DNA of 64,000 nt. Source: Euphorbia lathyris. Lineage: Eukaryota; Streptophyta; Magnoliopsida; Malpighiales; Euphorbiaceae. Within the stretch, counting starts at the first letter, position 1; each line of letters opens with the position of its first letter. Positions 22,110 to 32,172 of the stretch are shown piece by piece. The notes under the pieces are model-generated. The model was not told where the DNA came from and did no database searches. It saw nothing but the letters and a program-made list of their open reading frames with translations. The stretch is from the NCBI RefSeq assembly GCF_963576675.1, contig NC_088911.1:136651929-136715928 (forward strand), read 5' to 3'. The position numbers and the translations under genes are program-made.

Positions 22110-23199
22110 CGTAGAACTACCTCTATCAGGATGGATTCCAGTAGCCGGGAGTACTAGGAACATCCCAAATACCCCTCAATCCGCTACTCCTTCGAATATT
22201 GCTGAAATTGATGGATGTTCTGTCGAGATGGAGGACTGTCTGAAATCACCCCTCTCAGAATGGATTTCAGTAGCCGCGAATTCTACTGACCACTTGTGCA
22301 ATCCTGTATTCGTCACTGCAAAGATAAGCTCGGGTGTTGAAATTGATGGACGCTCTTCCCAGATGGAGCCGTCCATCCCAGGGTGGATTCTGGTGACGGG
22401 GGATTCTACGGACCTTTTGTGCACCCCTAGTGCAAATATAAGCTCGGGGGCTGAAATTGATGGACTATCATCCCACGCACCCCACTCAGAATGGATTTCA
22501 TTAGCGGGGAGTTCTAGGGACCTTCCGTGCACCCCTGCATCCGCCACTGTAGCAAATTTAAGTTCAGAGGCTGAAATTGATGGACTATTATTCCCCATAA
22601 AGGACCGTCTGAAACCACCCCTCTCGGAGTGGATTCCATTAGCCCGGAATTCTAGTGACCTTCGGTGCACCCCTGCATCTGTCAACGTGGCAAATATAAG
22701 CTCGGGGGATGAAATTGATAGACTATCCTTCCACGCAAAAGACCGTCTGAAATCACCTCTCTCAGAGTGGATTCCGAAGAATACTATGGACCTTTGGCGC
22801 ACCCCCACTGGCCCGAATATAAGTTCGGGGGCAGAAATTGATGAGAAAAAGATGAAGAGAAGAATATCAAACAGGGAATCTGCAAGACGTTCAAGGATCA
22901 AGAGGGAAACACGTATGAAAGATCTGATCAACGAGAAATCCATTTTAGAAAAGAAGTTGTATGAAAATAAGAACAGGTTTGTTGCTATATGTGAACGTCG
23001 TCGTTTGGTTGAGTCGGAGAACGAATTACTGAGGGATGAAACTGTTAAATTGAGACAGCATTTGAATTATTTGGACCAGGTCACCGGAAGTTACAAAGAA
23101 AGTGATGATAACGTTAATTCTGATCGGACGGTTCTTAATCCGCGACAAGTTTATGGTCCGGTGAAGCCCCATGTAACAGCTTCTAGCATGTTGGTTTGA
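22054..23199 (+). CDS. bZIP transcription factor, S1-like, with six N-terminal tandem repeats
   Basis: 381 residues from ATG 22054 (context aaaATGg), without introns. I reject an earlier in-frame TTG at 22024. Residues about 22-262 are six imperfect repeats with the core (S)-E-W-I-x-(V/L)-A, then S-(T/S)-D-L-x-C-T-P, and N-(I/L)-S-S-G-x-E-I-D-G. The last repeat runs straight into the basic region KMKRRISNRESARRSR (about 267-282; N-x7-R present). The leucine zipper follows with eight heptad positions reading L, L, N, I, V, L, L, L (to about residue 345), then a short tail. The basic region and long zipper are typical of S1 bZIPs, which are usually only 140-170 residues and bind ACGT-type promoter sites in the nucleus as heterodimers with group C. 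The repeat domain is foreign to that family as I know it. It is likely under uORF control. It could be a recently rearranged gene or a pseudogene that happens to stay open. Confidence 0.82.
   Translation: MVCSVSQWRNQDSRLVKSSVELPLSGWIPVAGSTRNIPNTPQSATPSNIAEIDGCSVEMEDCLKSPLSEWISVAANSTDHLCNPVFVTAKISSGVEIDGRSSQMEPSIPGWILVTGDSTDLLCTPSANISSGAEIDGLSSHAPHSEWISLAGSSRDLPCTPASATVANLSSEAEIDGLLFPIKDRLKPPLSEWIPLARNSSDLRCTPASVNVANISSGDEIDRLSFHAKDRLKSPLSEWIPKNTMDLWRTPTGPNISSGAEIDEKKMKRRISNRESARRSRIKRETRMKDLINEKSILEKKLYENKNRFVAICERRRLVESENELLRDETVKLRQHLNYLDQVTGSYKESDDNVNSDRTVLNPRQVYGPVKPHVTASSMLV
22116..22843 (+). repeat. Six-unit coding tandem repeat in the bZIP gene
   Basis: Units start near 22119, 22249, 22375, 22483, 22618 and 22756 and are about 95-140 bp long. 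All share a core like tcagaatggattccagtag followed later by ataagctcgggggctgaaat. Lengths differ by multiples of three, so the frame is kept through all units. Units 4 and 5 are the most alike; unit 6 is the shortest and joins the basic region. Confidence 0.85.
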
Positions 23200-23655
23200 T
23201 TAAGGGTATATTTGGTTTAGTAGTTGTTGTTTGATTTAATATGAATCAAGTAGAATAATATCATAATATTAATAAACGAACTATAGTTCTGTAAAAAAAG
23301 AATTAAACAGATAATAAGTCTTCGATTATTTATATTACACGTACTAAGATTTACGTTTAGCTGATAAAGTAGTAGTTAAAATAAAATTCGGAATCTAAGA
23401 TTTACAGTTAGCCGATAAAGTAGTTGTTAAAATAAAATTCTGCATCTATTCATTTTAGAAAATGTAAATTTATTTATAATATACGAAACCTCCAAGTTAA
23501 TTACAAAAATGCTTAAAATATTCACTATGTTATTACCATAAGCTATGGACAAATGTCAAAATGTATAAAACTATTTTAGTTTATCGACAAACTTATTTGA
23601 AATGTTCGATATACAGTTAATTAACAATTAAACTAGTATACTCAAATATTCTATT
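23200..23655. other. 3' flank of the bZIP gene
   Basis: AT-rich, non-coding. A short direct duplication (aagatttac...taaagtagt...aaaataaaattc) is seen at about 23346 and 23395. The polyadenylation site was not resolved. Confidence 0.4.
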
Positions 23656-23662
23656 ATATCTC

Positions 23663-23815
23663 CGGCCGATTGAAGAGAGAGACTCCGGCTTAGCCTTCGC
23701 AGCTCCCTCAGTCAGGACAGGAAATGTTTTTAAGAAATCATCTGCTGGCGGTAGTAAGGAGTCAAATACGGGCAAAAAGCCCTATGGAAGGATTGCTAGT
23801 TATGGATACAATTAA
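23663..23815 (+). other. Exon-like relic, identity unknown
   Basis: An open stretch of about 50 codons with non-random composition (RDSGLAFAAPSVRTGNVFK, then KPYGRIASYGYN) ends in TAA at 23813-23815. It looks like the last exon of a host gene, but there is no start and I found no partner exon nearby. I do not recognise the protein. Confidence 0.35.
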
Positions 23816-24927
23816 TATTGCTTGTACACATTACGAGGAATTTTTAACATTTTATATGTATAAATGAATATGCAATTCTCAAAAAATAATAGAGGTAAAA
23901 TAGAACGAAGTGAACAAGTTGCCGGAATTTCAATAGTGAGTTCCCGAGTGATATAAGGATTAGGAACCTAGACGACCGATGCCCCGAGCCCATGGTTTGT
24001 CTTTTTTTCGACATGCTAATCGGCTAAACGGCTTTTCTTTGGCTAATCTTTTCACCGCTAACATATTTGATCATCCCCCCGTGTCTCTCTCAATCTCATC
24101 CGTAGGTATCCCTCTCAATTGATCGCTCGCGCTTTCATTCTACGCTAAATAGCCTGATCTTTCTTTCTTAATTAAGGTGAGGATGACACGTGCTCCCTTA
24201 TTATATAAATGCATAATATTACTAACTGAAAAAACTAATAAAAAAATTACAAAAGTAAAATTAAAATGTATTTAAATTAAAAAATAAAAATCAATAATAT
24301 ATAATATTATTAAAAAAAACTCCCAAACCTACTCACGAGCTTTCGAACTGAACCCAAAAAGATTTGGGCTCATTAATTCTCGAGACTGAGCTCAATCGAT
24401 CTGAATTTTGACGAGCTTTGACTGAACCGAATTCGAACAGTTTGTCTCATTTGCACCTATAAACAAGAACGGTCTTGATTAATGGGATCCAAATTTTTGT
24501 TTTTACTATATATATTAAAAGTTTTTTATTACAAATTTTAGTTATAACATCTACCGAGATCTAATGCAGGTTTAAAAATTTCTATTTTAGACTTGTATAT
24601 ATATACATCTTTATTTATTAAATAGATTTTATTTTTTATTTCGCCTAAAACACATAAAATGACCGGCTAATGTGTACACAATTATAATTATATGACAAGT
24701 TACAAAATGTTATTTGAGGAATATTAATGGGTTAACATTACCTGATACATCAACATCAGATCTAGCATATAATTGGGATGAAATCATAGAAGAATTAATT
24801 GATTACTTTGTTTTTTTTGGAAAGCAATTGATTAGTTAGCTTTAAATGATACCATACACGTATGCCTTTAAATGTAGATTTTTATTTTTTGTGCGATTGT
24901 ATAATAATTGAGATCATATACTAATTT
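23816..24927. other. Intergenic region without a recognised gene
   Basis: 23930-24180 has higher GC and no long homopolymers, unlike its surroundings; it could be a diverged repeat or an organelle-derived piece, but I could not identify it. The rest is AT-rich spacer. Confidence 0.35.
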
Positions 24928-25204
24928 TGTAACCACCTAGGTCGGGATGGATGACACCGGTCCGGAGTAGAAAGACTCAGTAAGGAGCAGCTTTAAGAGA
25001 TAAATTTTTTTGGTAATAATAAGAGATGATAATGAGGTTGGAATGAACTGAATCTCACATCGAAATTGGAGAGAGTGATTGAGGCTTATTAGTAAGGTGA
25101 AAATCCAATACATATAGATACGTTTTAAAACCTTGAGACCCAAAGTGTTGGATTTCAACCAAAACAGACAATGTCTACGTGATATATTGGATCAGGATGT
25201 TACA
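24928..25204. mobile_element. Solo LTR, TGTAAC...GTTACA, with 5-bp TSD
   Basis: A 277-bp unit starting TGTAACCACC and ending GGATGTTACA, flanked by aattt on both sides (24923-24927 and 25205-25209). TG...CA ends and a 5-bp duplication indicate a solo LTR. It is the same family as the split LTR at 1-108 / 11640-11781 and supplies that site's uninterrupted sequence. Confidence 0.85.
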
Positions 25205-25260
25205 AATTTAGTAGTTGTAGAGTTTAACTATTAATTTTTTTTTTAATTGAAATAGAGTTT

Positions 25261-25362
25261 GTGTCGCTGACACGACTTGATTTCACGGTTTTATATGATG
25301 TTTCATGTTAGCCGATCTCGAATCATTTCGGGACTAAAGCTTTGTTGTTGTTGTTGTTGTTG
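25261..25362 (+). mobile_element. 5'-truncated RTE-type LINE tail
   Basis: 102 bp that match the last part of the RTE LINE at 32173-33403 (gtcgctgacacgacttgatt ... cgaatcatttcgggactaa) and end in (TTG)n. The 8-bp flanking duplication is tagagttt (25253-25260 and 25363-25370). Confidence 0.85.
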
Positions 25363-25370
25363 TAGAGTTT

Positions 25371-25456
25371 ATTATATTAATAATGTATCGTTGATGTAAC
25401 ATATTTATTGACTGGTTGTATGGTATAACCGTTAGAAATGCTCTACAATAACATAC

Positions 25457-25491
<35 letters not shown>

Positions 25492-26022
25492 GATAAAGTC
25501 TAATAAAAATCTTTATACTTAAACGTTTTGTTAAGGATGTGTGATTTTGTTTTTGTCCAATCGAAGACAACAAAGATTTCATTTTACTAAAAATGATGAT
25601 ATTTTAGTTTGACATAGACCTGTTTATGAGCATGTTGGTCTATTCAAATCCGTTTTTTTTATGAATTGAGTTTGGACATATATATTTAGCATTTAACCTA
25701 ATCTAGTTCAGGTCCATAAAACTTGAACTTAAAATAGGTTGGATTTGTGGATTTATTTTATTAACAAAAAGTAGTGTTTCAATTAGAATTAGAAAACAAT
25801 GGGTGGCTATTTTGAAAACAAAAATGAGTCATCGTATACTAAAAACAATAAAGAACTAATATTATTATTTTTGAATAAAGACTGAGATTCAGACTAGGCC
25901 GGCACCCCAGCAACAAGCCTGTCAGATCCAATATAATAAAAGAGAAAAGAGTTCGTACAAAGAGTAGAGGAGAAAATTAATAATATAAACAACTAATATT
26001 ATAAATAAGGTATTTATACTAA
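25371..26022. other. Spacer with a (TTA)n microsatellite
   Basis: Contains an ATT/TTA trinucleotide run at about 25458-25490. No gene recognised. Confidence 0.6.
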
Positions 26023-26368
26023 GGGCCCGTTTGTTCTTTTTATTGTTTGCTGTTGCTGTTTGCTGTTTGCTGTTACGGTTTGCTGTTTGCTGTTTGCTGT
26101 TACGGGTTGCTGTTGCTGTTGCTGTTACAGTTACAGTTTGCTGTTTGCTGTTAGAAAAAGTTGCTTTTCCAAAAAGCAGAGATTCTCTGCTTTTGTAAAA
26201 TGCTGCTTTTCGGGTGTGAAAGGCAAACAGGAGGTTACTAACCAAACACCTAATGCTGATTTTCAGATTTAAAAGGCAAACAGGAGATCACTAACCAAAC
26301 ACCTAAAATTCTTCTTTTTGAAGTGAAAAGGCAAAAAGGAGCATGAAAATGAGCAACCAAATGGACCC
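26023..26368. mobile_element. Tourist-like (PIF/Harbinger) MITE, copy 1
   Basis: 346 bp, inverted ends GGGCCCGTTTG and (complement) GGGTCCATTTG, with the 3-bp duplication TAA at 26020-26022 and 26369-26371. It contains a run of TTTGCTGTTTGC repeats near the left end. Confidence 0.82.
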
Positions 26369-26432
26369 TAAAAACAATAAACAACTAATAACAAACAGCT
26401 AATAGTTAACTGCAAAGTACAACAATAACTAA

Positions 26433-26679
26433 GGGCCCGTTTATTTTACCTACTGTTTGCTGTTGGAAAAAAGCTACTTTTCCAAAAAGCAGAGATTCTC
26501 TGCTTTTGTAAAATGCTGCTTTTCAGGTGTGAAAGGCAAACAGGAGGTCACTAACCAAACATCTAATACGGCTTTTCAGATTTAAAAGCCAAACAGGAGG
26601 TCACAACCAAACACTTAAAACTCTACATTTTGAAATGAAAAGGCAAACAGGAGCATGAAAAGGAGCAACCAAACGGCCC
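26433..26679. mobile_element. Tourist-like (PIF/Harbinger) MITE, copy 2
   Basis: 247 bp, same family as copy 1 but without most of the TTTGCTG repeats. The TSD is TAA at 26430-26432 and 26680-26682. The two copies lie 64 bp apart in the same orientation. Confidence 0.82.
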
Positions 26680-26888
26680 TAACAATTGAATAAAACAAGA
26701 TTTTAGTTATTAGGATTTTAACATATTTTTTTTTGTAACAGTATAAGTAACACACTAAATATCTTACAGGTAAAATTCACCTTGAGTGGAAACTTTATGG
26801 ATAAATTTATATAATTTCACATGTTAAAATCAAATATGCACTTCACATGAAACATTAGAGTAAAATTTATCTCATATCTCATAATAAA

Positions 26889-27343
26889 TATAAGACCTAA
26901 TACATCACCAGCTCTATGAACTTATCCATAAAAATAGATTGACTTTCTGAATTTTGTTAGTATTTCACCAGCTTCTTAATTTGCATATTTCGTATCACCA
27001 GCTCCTAAACTTGTCCATAAATTTTTTTTAGCTCCCTTAACTTTGCAAGTGTCTCACCAGCTCCCTGAACCCGCTTATTCCGTAACAACTAACTACAAAA
27101 ACCATAACACTAATTCTCGATCCTTATTATTTCGATCTCTCAAACCTGCAACACCAACTCTTATAATAAGTTGAAAGATATGAGAAGAGAAAAAATTACC
27201 TCATAAATATATGAAGATGTATTTATAGAATTTAGGTTTAATAAGTTTCTATATTTAGTTGTTACAAAATAAGTCAAAAGGAATCGAGACAAATCAATCT
27301 ATTTTTATGGACAAATTCGAAGAAATAGTGATGTATTAGGACA
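26889..27343. mobile_element. MITE with long inverted ends
   Basis: The left end (cctaatacatcaccagctc ... ccataaaaatagattgact) and the right end are inverted copies over about 60 bp. A possible 8-bp duplication, ataataaa, occurs at 26881-26888 and 27344-27351, but the exact ends are uncertain. Superfamily not assigned. Confidence 0.6.
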
Positions 27344-27650
27344 ATAATAAACAAACATCCGAATAAAACAAACCCTCTAAAGAAGTCGTCCATGTGTTGA
27401 AAATGTTGTAAAGAATTTGAAAAATCAAATACCATCAATCGTCAATTTAGATTGTGTAATTTACGTGATCGTTCATCTAACTTATACAACATTTGTGACT
27501 CTAATCTTGACACCTATTTTTCTTAAAATATTCAACATATTTCTAAAATAAAAAATAAAATAAACCAACCTGTTTGTTTAGGTTCGAAGTCGCTTACCTA
27601 TTTGTTTGAAGCAAAGCCTGGGTCCCATGCTTTTCTATCCAATAATTCTT

Positions 27651-28242
27651 GGGTATTGTTATATATCGCAATTTTTTTTCCACCCACCGCACTCTTTTGA
27701 TATTTATACCCTTGTCATAATTTTTTATCAAACACCAAAACTTTTTTTTTCTCTCTTTTTGATTTTTTTAAAATGGATTTGGCCTAAACGGGCAGCGCGC
27801 ACCGTTCCACCGTACGGTGGAACGAACGTCATGCCCGTTCCACCCGTGGTGGAAACGGCACGCGTTCGTTCCACCGTACTGTGGAACGAACGGCGTGCCG
27901 TTTCCACCACGGGTGGAACGGGCATGCCGTTCGTTCCACCCGTGGTGGAAACGGCACGTCCCGTCCGTTTAGGCTAAATTCATACGGATTCCGACTCCGA
28001 TTCGGAGGCGGAACCCGTGATTTCGGAGTAATTTTTTTAAAAAAAACCTTACGGGAGCATTCATGAAGCCTTTACACGCTCATGTCTTTGGCGGCATGTC
28101 GTTTTAGGTCGGATTTTTTGAAAATCCAAAAAGCTAGAGAGAATTTGAGAGTTTTGAGTTTTTGAGTTTAAATTATGAGGAGGATAAAATTGTCAAAAAA
28201 GTGCAGTGGTTGGAAAAAATATTGCGGTAAATAGCAGCCCAC
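27651..28242. mobile_element. Mutator-like MITE with GC-rich palindromic core (copy A)
   Basis: Inverted ends of about 70 bp (left gggtattgtta..., right complement gtgggctgctattta...). The 9-bp duplication ataattctt (27642-27650 and 28243-28251) marks a Mutator-type insertion. The centre (27788-27972) is GC-rich and made of repeated self-complementary modules around CCACCGTACGGTGG and CCACCCGTGGTGG, bordered by inverted CCTAAACGG / CCGTTTAGG. It shares its arms with copy B at 36834-37453. Confidence 0.85.
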
Positions 28243-28593
28243 ATAATTCTTTGAGAAAAATATGTTACGAGATTCTTTATCTTTTCAATTTTTATTAATT
28301 AAGTTATTGACATCCAGATAAGGTGCAAAATATCTTAGGAAATTACATGGAAAATCACGTGTAATAAATTTTTTTTTATAGTAATATCAAATTTTATTTT
28401 AAATTTTATCAAATAGAGAAGTTATTAATATCTATTCATTTTGAAGAAGGTTAAAAGATGATGGTTACCTTTTAATGTGTAACATTTCTAAAATAAAAAT
28501 GAACCTATTTAATATAATACAAATTGATTAAGCTAAAATATTATTATCATTCGTGATGTTTATGTAATTCATCCAAAATACTTCAGTATTGAT

Positions 28594-29138
28594 TAGGGAT
28601 ATAAACGGGACGGGGCGGGCCGAGGAATGCATTTTCCATCCCTCTCCCTGATTAGTTGGAAATTTTTTATTCCCGTCCCCGCGAACTAAATGAGGACAAA
28701 TTTATCCCCATCTCCATTCCCGGTTTATAGATATTCCAAAAACGTTATCCACATTGCCCATTCTGCACATGAAATCACCGTTTATGTTTTAAAAAATCAA
28801 TAAAAACAAAAACATGTAAAAAACAGTGGCTAACAGTACCAAGTATTAACAATCATTCTAAAAAATTTCAAATCACAAAAAAAAAAAATAAAAATAAAAA
28901 CAATCAATCACATAATTAAACTATACTTAAATCATAAAAAAATAAGTTATCACGGGAATCATCGGGGATTAACGGCGTGGGGACGGAGATCCTGCGAGGC
29001 AGGGATACCTTTCCCATCCCCGTCATGAGGGAAAAAATTATCCCCATCCCTGTCGTATGAGGATCCTTATCGGGGATTCTCCCAATCGGGACGGATCACC
29101 GATGGGGACGGGAAATCCCCGTCTCATTTATATCCCTA
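28594..29138. mobile_element. hAT-like MITE
   Basis: Inverted ends TAGGGATATAAACGGGACGG and its near complement at the right. The 8-bp flanks gtattgat and gcgttgat differ at two bases, suggesting an old insertion. Rich in GGGGAC/CCCCGTC motifs. No transposase. Confidence 0.75.
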
Positions 29139-29239
29139 GCGTTGATATTTAAAAGCAATTTTATTTTTAACGTCATAAATATTATAATTATACTCATATG
29201 ATTAGCACCGATAGTCATATAAGTTTTGACAATATCTCC

Positions 29240-29655
29240 AAAAGACAATAAATATTGATTTTATCTCAATAAAATCACTTTATCTTTTCTTTTATCTCAA
29301 TAAAATCACTTTGAACATTTTTCAATCCGACATTTTACCAGAAATAGTGACATGACATTCTCTCACATTGCTCAATGCCATGTTAGCACCACATCAACAG
29401 TTGACTCTTATCTTTTTTTTTTTTTTAATGATCTTAATAATTTGTAGACTCTAAACAAAGAAGAAAAGAAATACCAAGCGTTGACATGGCTCTGATATGA
29501 CACTGACATGACATATAGAGAAACGTGAATAGATGTCATGTCAACATCTCTAACAAAAACGTGAAGCGAAAATGTTTAACGTGATTTTATTGAAACAAAA
29601 TGAAAGATTATATTTTTTTTATTAAGACAAAATGAATATTTATGATCTTACTTGA
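29240..29655. mobile_element. Probable foldback MITE
   Basis: The two ends are inverted copies over about 80 bp (ataaatattgattttatctc on the left; complement of aatgaatatttatgatctta on the right). TSD not resolved; superfamily not assigned. Confidence 0.45.
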
Positions 29656-30332
29656 GATTTTATTGTAACGCAGTACAAATTACTCAATTGTATTCTTAAT
29701 TTTTGTAAGTTTGACCAATTATACTACTAACATTTAAAAGTTAGTCTAATTTTCTGATACTATTATCGAAAAATTCTATGCATCTGTATTATTATCAGTC
29801 ATCACTAATAGATCAAAAGCACGTGTGCACACATGAAAAAAATAAAAAAACTTAAAAGAATATTTTATATTCTACACCCAAACAAAATACATATGTGCAG
29901 TGAAAATAACGAGATTCATACGTGTACTGTAATTTTTAATATGTTACCAATGAATAATAAATAACGCATATGTATAGTGAAAATAATGAGATTCATGCAC
30001 ATAGTATAGTTGTAGTTAGGGATAAAATTGATTTAAGTTGCAAATATTTGAGATATAATTGTCTATTAAATTTGCTATTGATTTTTAATGTTGGAAGTAT
30101 TTTGCACTTATCCTATTAATATTTTAATATACCTTATCCTATTAATATTTTAATATGATACATAAATTTTTTTTTTTTTTATGAAAAGTAATACATTAAA
30201 CTCTTAATTAATAACAATTGCAGACTATACATTTGTAGTGAATGATTAAATACTAATTTTTCCAATTAAATTAATACATAATTAATAGTTAATCAACAAC
30301 AAATTGAGATACAGCTTGTCCTAATGTTAGCC
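29656..30332. other. Intergenic, with a short tandem duplication
   Basis: Around 29885-30015 a segment with tgaaaataa(c/t)gagattcat occurs twice about 70 bp apart. A CACGTG G-box core lies at about 29820; without a gene nearby its role is doubtful. Confidence 0.4.
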
Positions 30333-30342
30333 GCCGAGGATT

Positions 30343-30861
30343 GGGTAAATTACACCCATGGCCACTGAACTTTATCCATTTTCACATTATGGCCATTGAA
30401 TTTCATTTCTTCCTAGTATGGTCACTAAACTTTACACTTTTTAACACATGTGGCCACTCAATTTTAACTAACTTCTCAAAATGACCGTTAACGATCGTTA
30501 ACGACCTCAAAATGAAAATATTCAAGAATTAAAGTTGTCAGAATGATATTTACCATGAAACCACATTTTTATTTTCGAAAATCACATTTTTTGGACATTT
30601 CTCTCTTTAAAAATTCACTTTCTCTCTCCTAACCAAACAACACCTAAATGACCTCAAAACGAAAATTTTCAAGAATTAAAGTTCCTTAGAATATTATTAA
30701 TGTTTTGGATTTTTTATTTTTAGCCGTCAACGGTTGTTTTGAGGTGTTGAGTGGCCACATTAAAAAGTGTAAAGTTCAGTGGCCATACCGAAAAGAAATG
30801 AAGTTCAGTGACCATAATGTGAAAATGGGTAAAGTTCAGTGGCCATGGGTGTAATCTACCC
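30343..30861. mobile_element. Mutator-like MITE with long inverted repeats
   Basis: Ends GGGTAAATTACACCCATGGCC and (complement) GGGTAGATTACACCCATGGCC; the inverted repeat extends over more than 120 bp. The 10-bp repeat gccgaggatt flanks both sides (30333-30342 and 30862-30871), within the Mutator range. Confidence 0.85.
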
Positions 30862-30947
30862 GCCGAGGATTGTAATACTATATACTTGAAGAGAAGATGA
30901 ATCAAAAGGTTATCTGTTATGCGACTTACAAGGGATATCTAGTGATG

Positions 30948-31236
30948 TAGAGGGTGTTTTTTTTAGTAGAATGCTCAAGGTGTTCATTTATTTTAAGAGT
31001 GAGAGTTTTAGGTGTTCGGTTAGTGATATTCAGTTTGCTTTTTATATCTAAAAAGTAGTTTTTTACAAAAGCAAAGAATCCATATATTTTTTTAAAAGCA
31101 AACAGCAAACCGTAACAACAAACAACAACTAAAGCAGCAAACCGTAAACCGTAAACCGTAACAGCAACTCAAACAACAACTAAAACATTAAACAGTTTTT
31201 CAACAAACAACAAATTGTAGGTAAAACAAACAGGTA
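30948..31236 (-). mobile_element. Tourist-like MITE, diverged inverted copy
   Basis: Same family as 26023-26368, in the opposite direction: from the right end read gtttgttttacctac, then AACAGCAAACCGTAA-type repeats, then the pieces matching ttttgtaaa and the final ggtgtt. Ends and TSD are not sharp. Confidence 0.5.
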
Positions 31237-31481
31237 TTAGCTCTTTTGTTCCATAATTATGAGTAGTGACGGATTCAGAATTTATTAATAAGAGTATTTG
31301 ACGGATTCTCATAATTGATTGGTATGAGTGTTCCAAATTCAGTAGCAAAAGCACCACAGGTTCTAAAAGGCAGGTGCTAGGATCATTTGAGGCTCTAGAC
31401 GATAATTAAATTTTAGACTATATTTAATATTGTATTGTATATAAATAAAATTTTAAACTAGTGGATTCTTTCAGAAAAATA

Positions 31482-31675
31482 AAAAGGCGGCTCGGTGCAC
31501 TACGCGTCCCCGTTTAAGTAAGACTCTAGAGAGTTGTCCCATCAAAAAGGTGTACTGAGAGCAAGCCTTCCCCGTGCCAATTTTTTTGGCAAGAGACCGC
31601 TCTTAAAACTCGAACCCGTGACCTCTCAATCACACGACAACAACATTTACCGTTGCGCTAAGGCTCACCCTCTTT
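31482..31675 (-). mobile_element. tRNA-derived SINE, complete
   Basis: Read on the minus strand it starts gagggtgagcc, with A box TTAGCGCAACGG, then B box GGTCACGGGTTCGAG, and ends in a T-rich tail after gccgcc. A perfect 13-bp duplication, tttcagaaaaata, flanks it (31469-31481 and 31676-31688). RNA polymerase III boxes and the T tail fit the plant Au-like SINE type. Confidence 0.9.
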
Positions 31676-31849
31676 TTTCAGAAAAATACATACCATTATT
31701 TTTTTTATTAAAATATCTATTTAAAATTATTCTGTAAAAATAGGAATCACTTACTAAATTTTTATATTCAATATTCTTTAATAGATAATATAACTAATCC
31801 ATATATACTAGAAAGTAAATCCAAAAGTAAATGCAAAGTTGGTTTGTTT

Positions 31850-32060
31850 ATCAGGTTTGAAGTTCGATTCATACTAAAAAGTAAATCCAATCCAAACCAA
31901 TTCTGCTTGTCAGGTTTGAAGTTCGATTCGATTCTTATCAGGTTTGAAGTTCGATTCGATTTCCCAACCCATCAATCCAAACCAACTTTGCTTGTCAGGT
32001 TTGAAGTTCGATTCGATTCTTATCAGGTTTGAAGTTCGATTCGATTTCCCACCCCATCAA
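31850..32060. repeat. Interspersed tandem repeat, five copies of a 22-bp core
   Basis: The core tcaggtttgaagttcgattc occurs five times at unequal spacing. Two longer blocks that include aatccaaaccaa(t/c)t are also repeated, so it is a two-level repeat. Confidence 0.8.
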
Positions 32061-32172
32061 TCGTCAAAATTTAACCCTTGATTAGTACCTGTGGTTTTTT
32101 ATCCCCAAAATAACCGTAACATTTTATCCCATAAATAACCTTATACTTTCTAGCATTAGTAAAATAAAATAC

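Noticed and set aside
22176..22943. Long antisense open frame of 255 codons across the bZIP repeat region
   Set aside because: It follows from the repeated codon pattern of the sense gene; its sequence is just the repeat read backwards and has no start context or domain of its own.
23930..24180. Higher-GC block that might be organelle DNA
   Set aside because: No organelle gene or tRNA recognised in it; kept only as an unexplained stretch.
25334..25582. Open frame with Ile and Thr runs
   Set aside because: It is the translation of (TTA)n and (TTG)n microsatellites.
26060..26272. Cys/Leu-rich open frame (LLFAVTVCC type)
   Set aside because: It is translation of the TTTGCTG repeats of a Tourist-like MITE.
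27606..27977. Overlapping open frames on both strands with repeated PPVVETAR
   Set aside because: They come from the palindromic core of a MITE; the same peptide on both strands shows it reflects symmetry, not coding.
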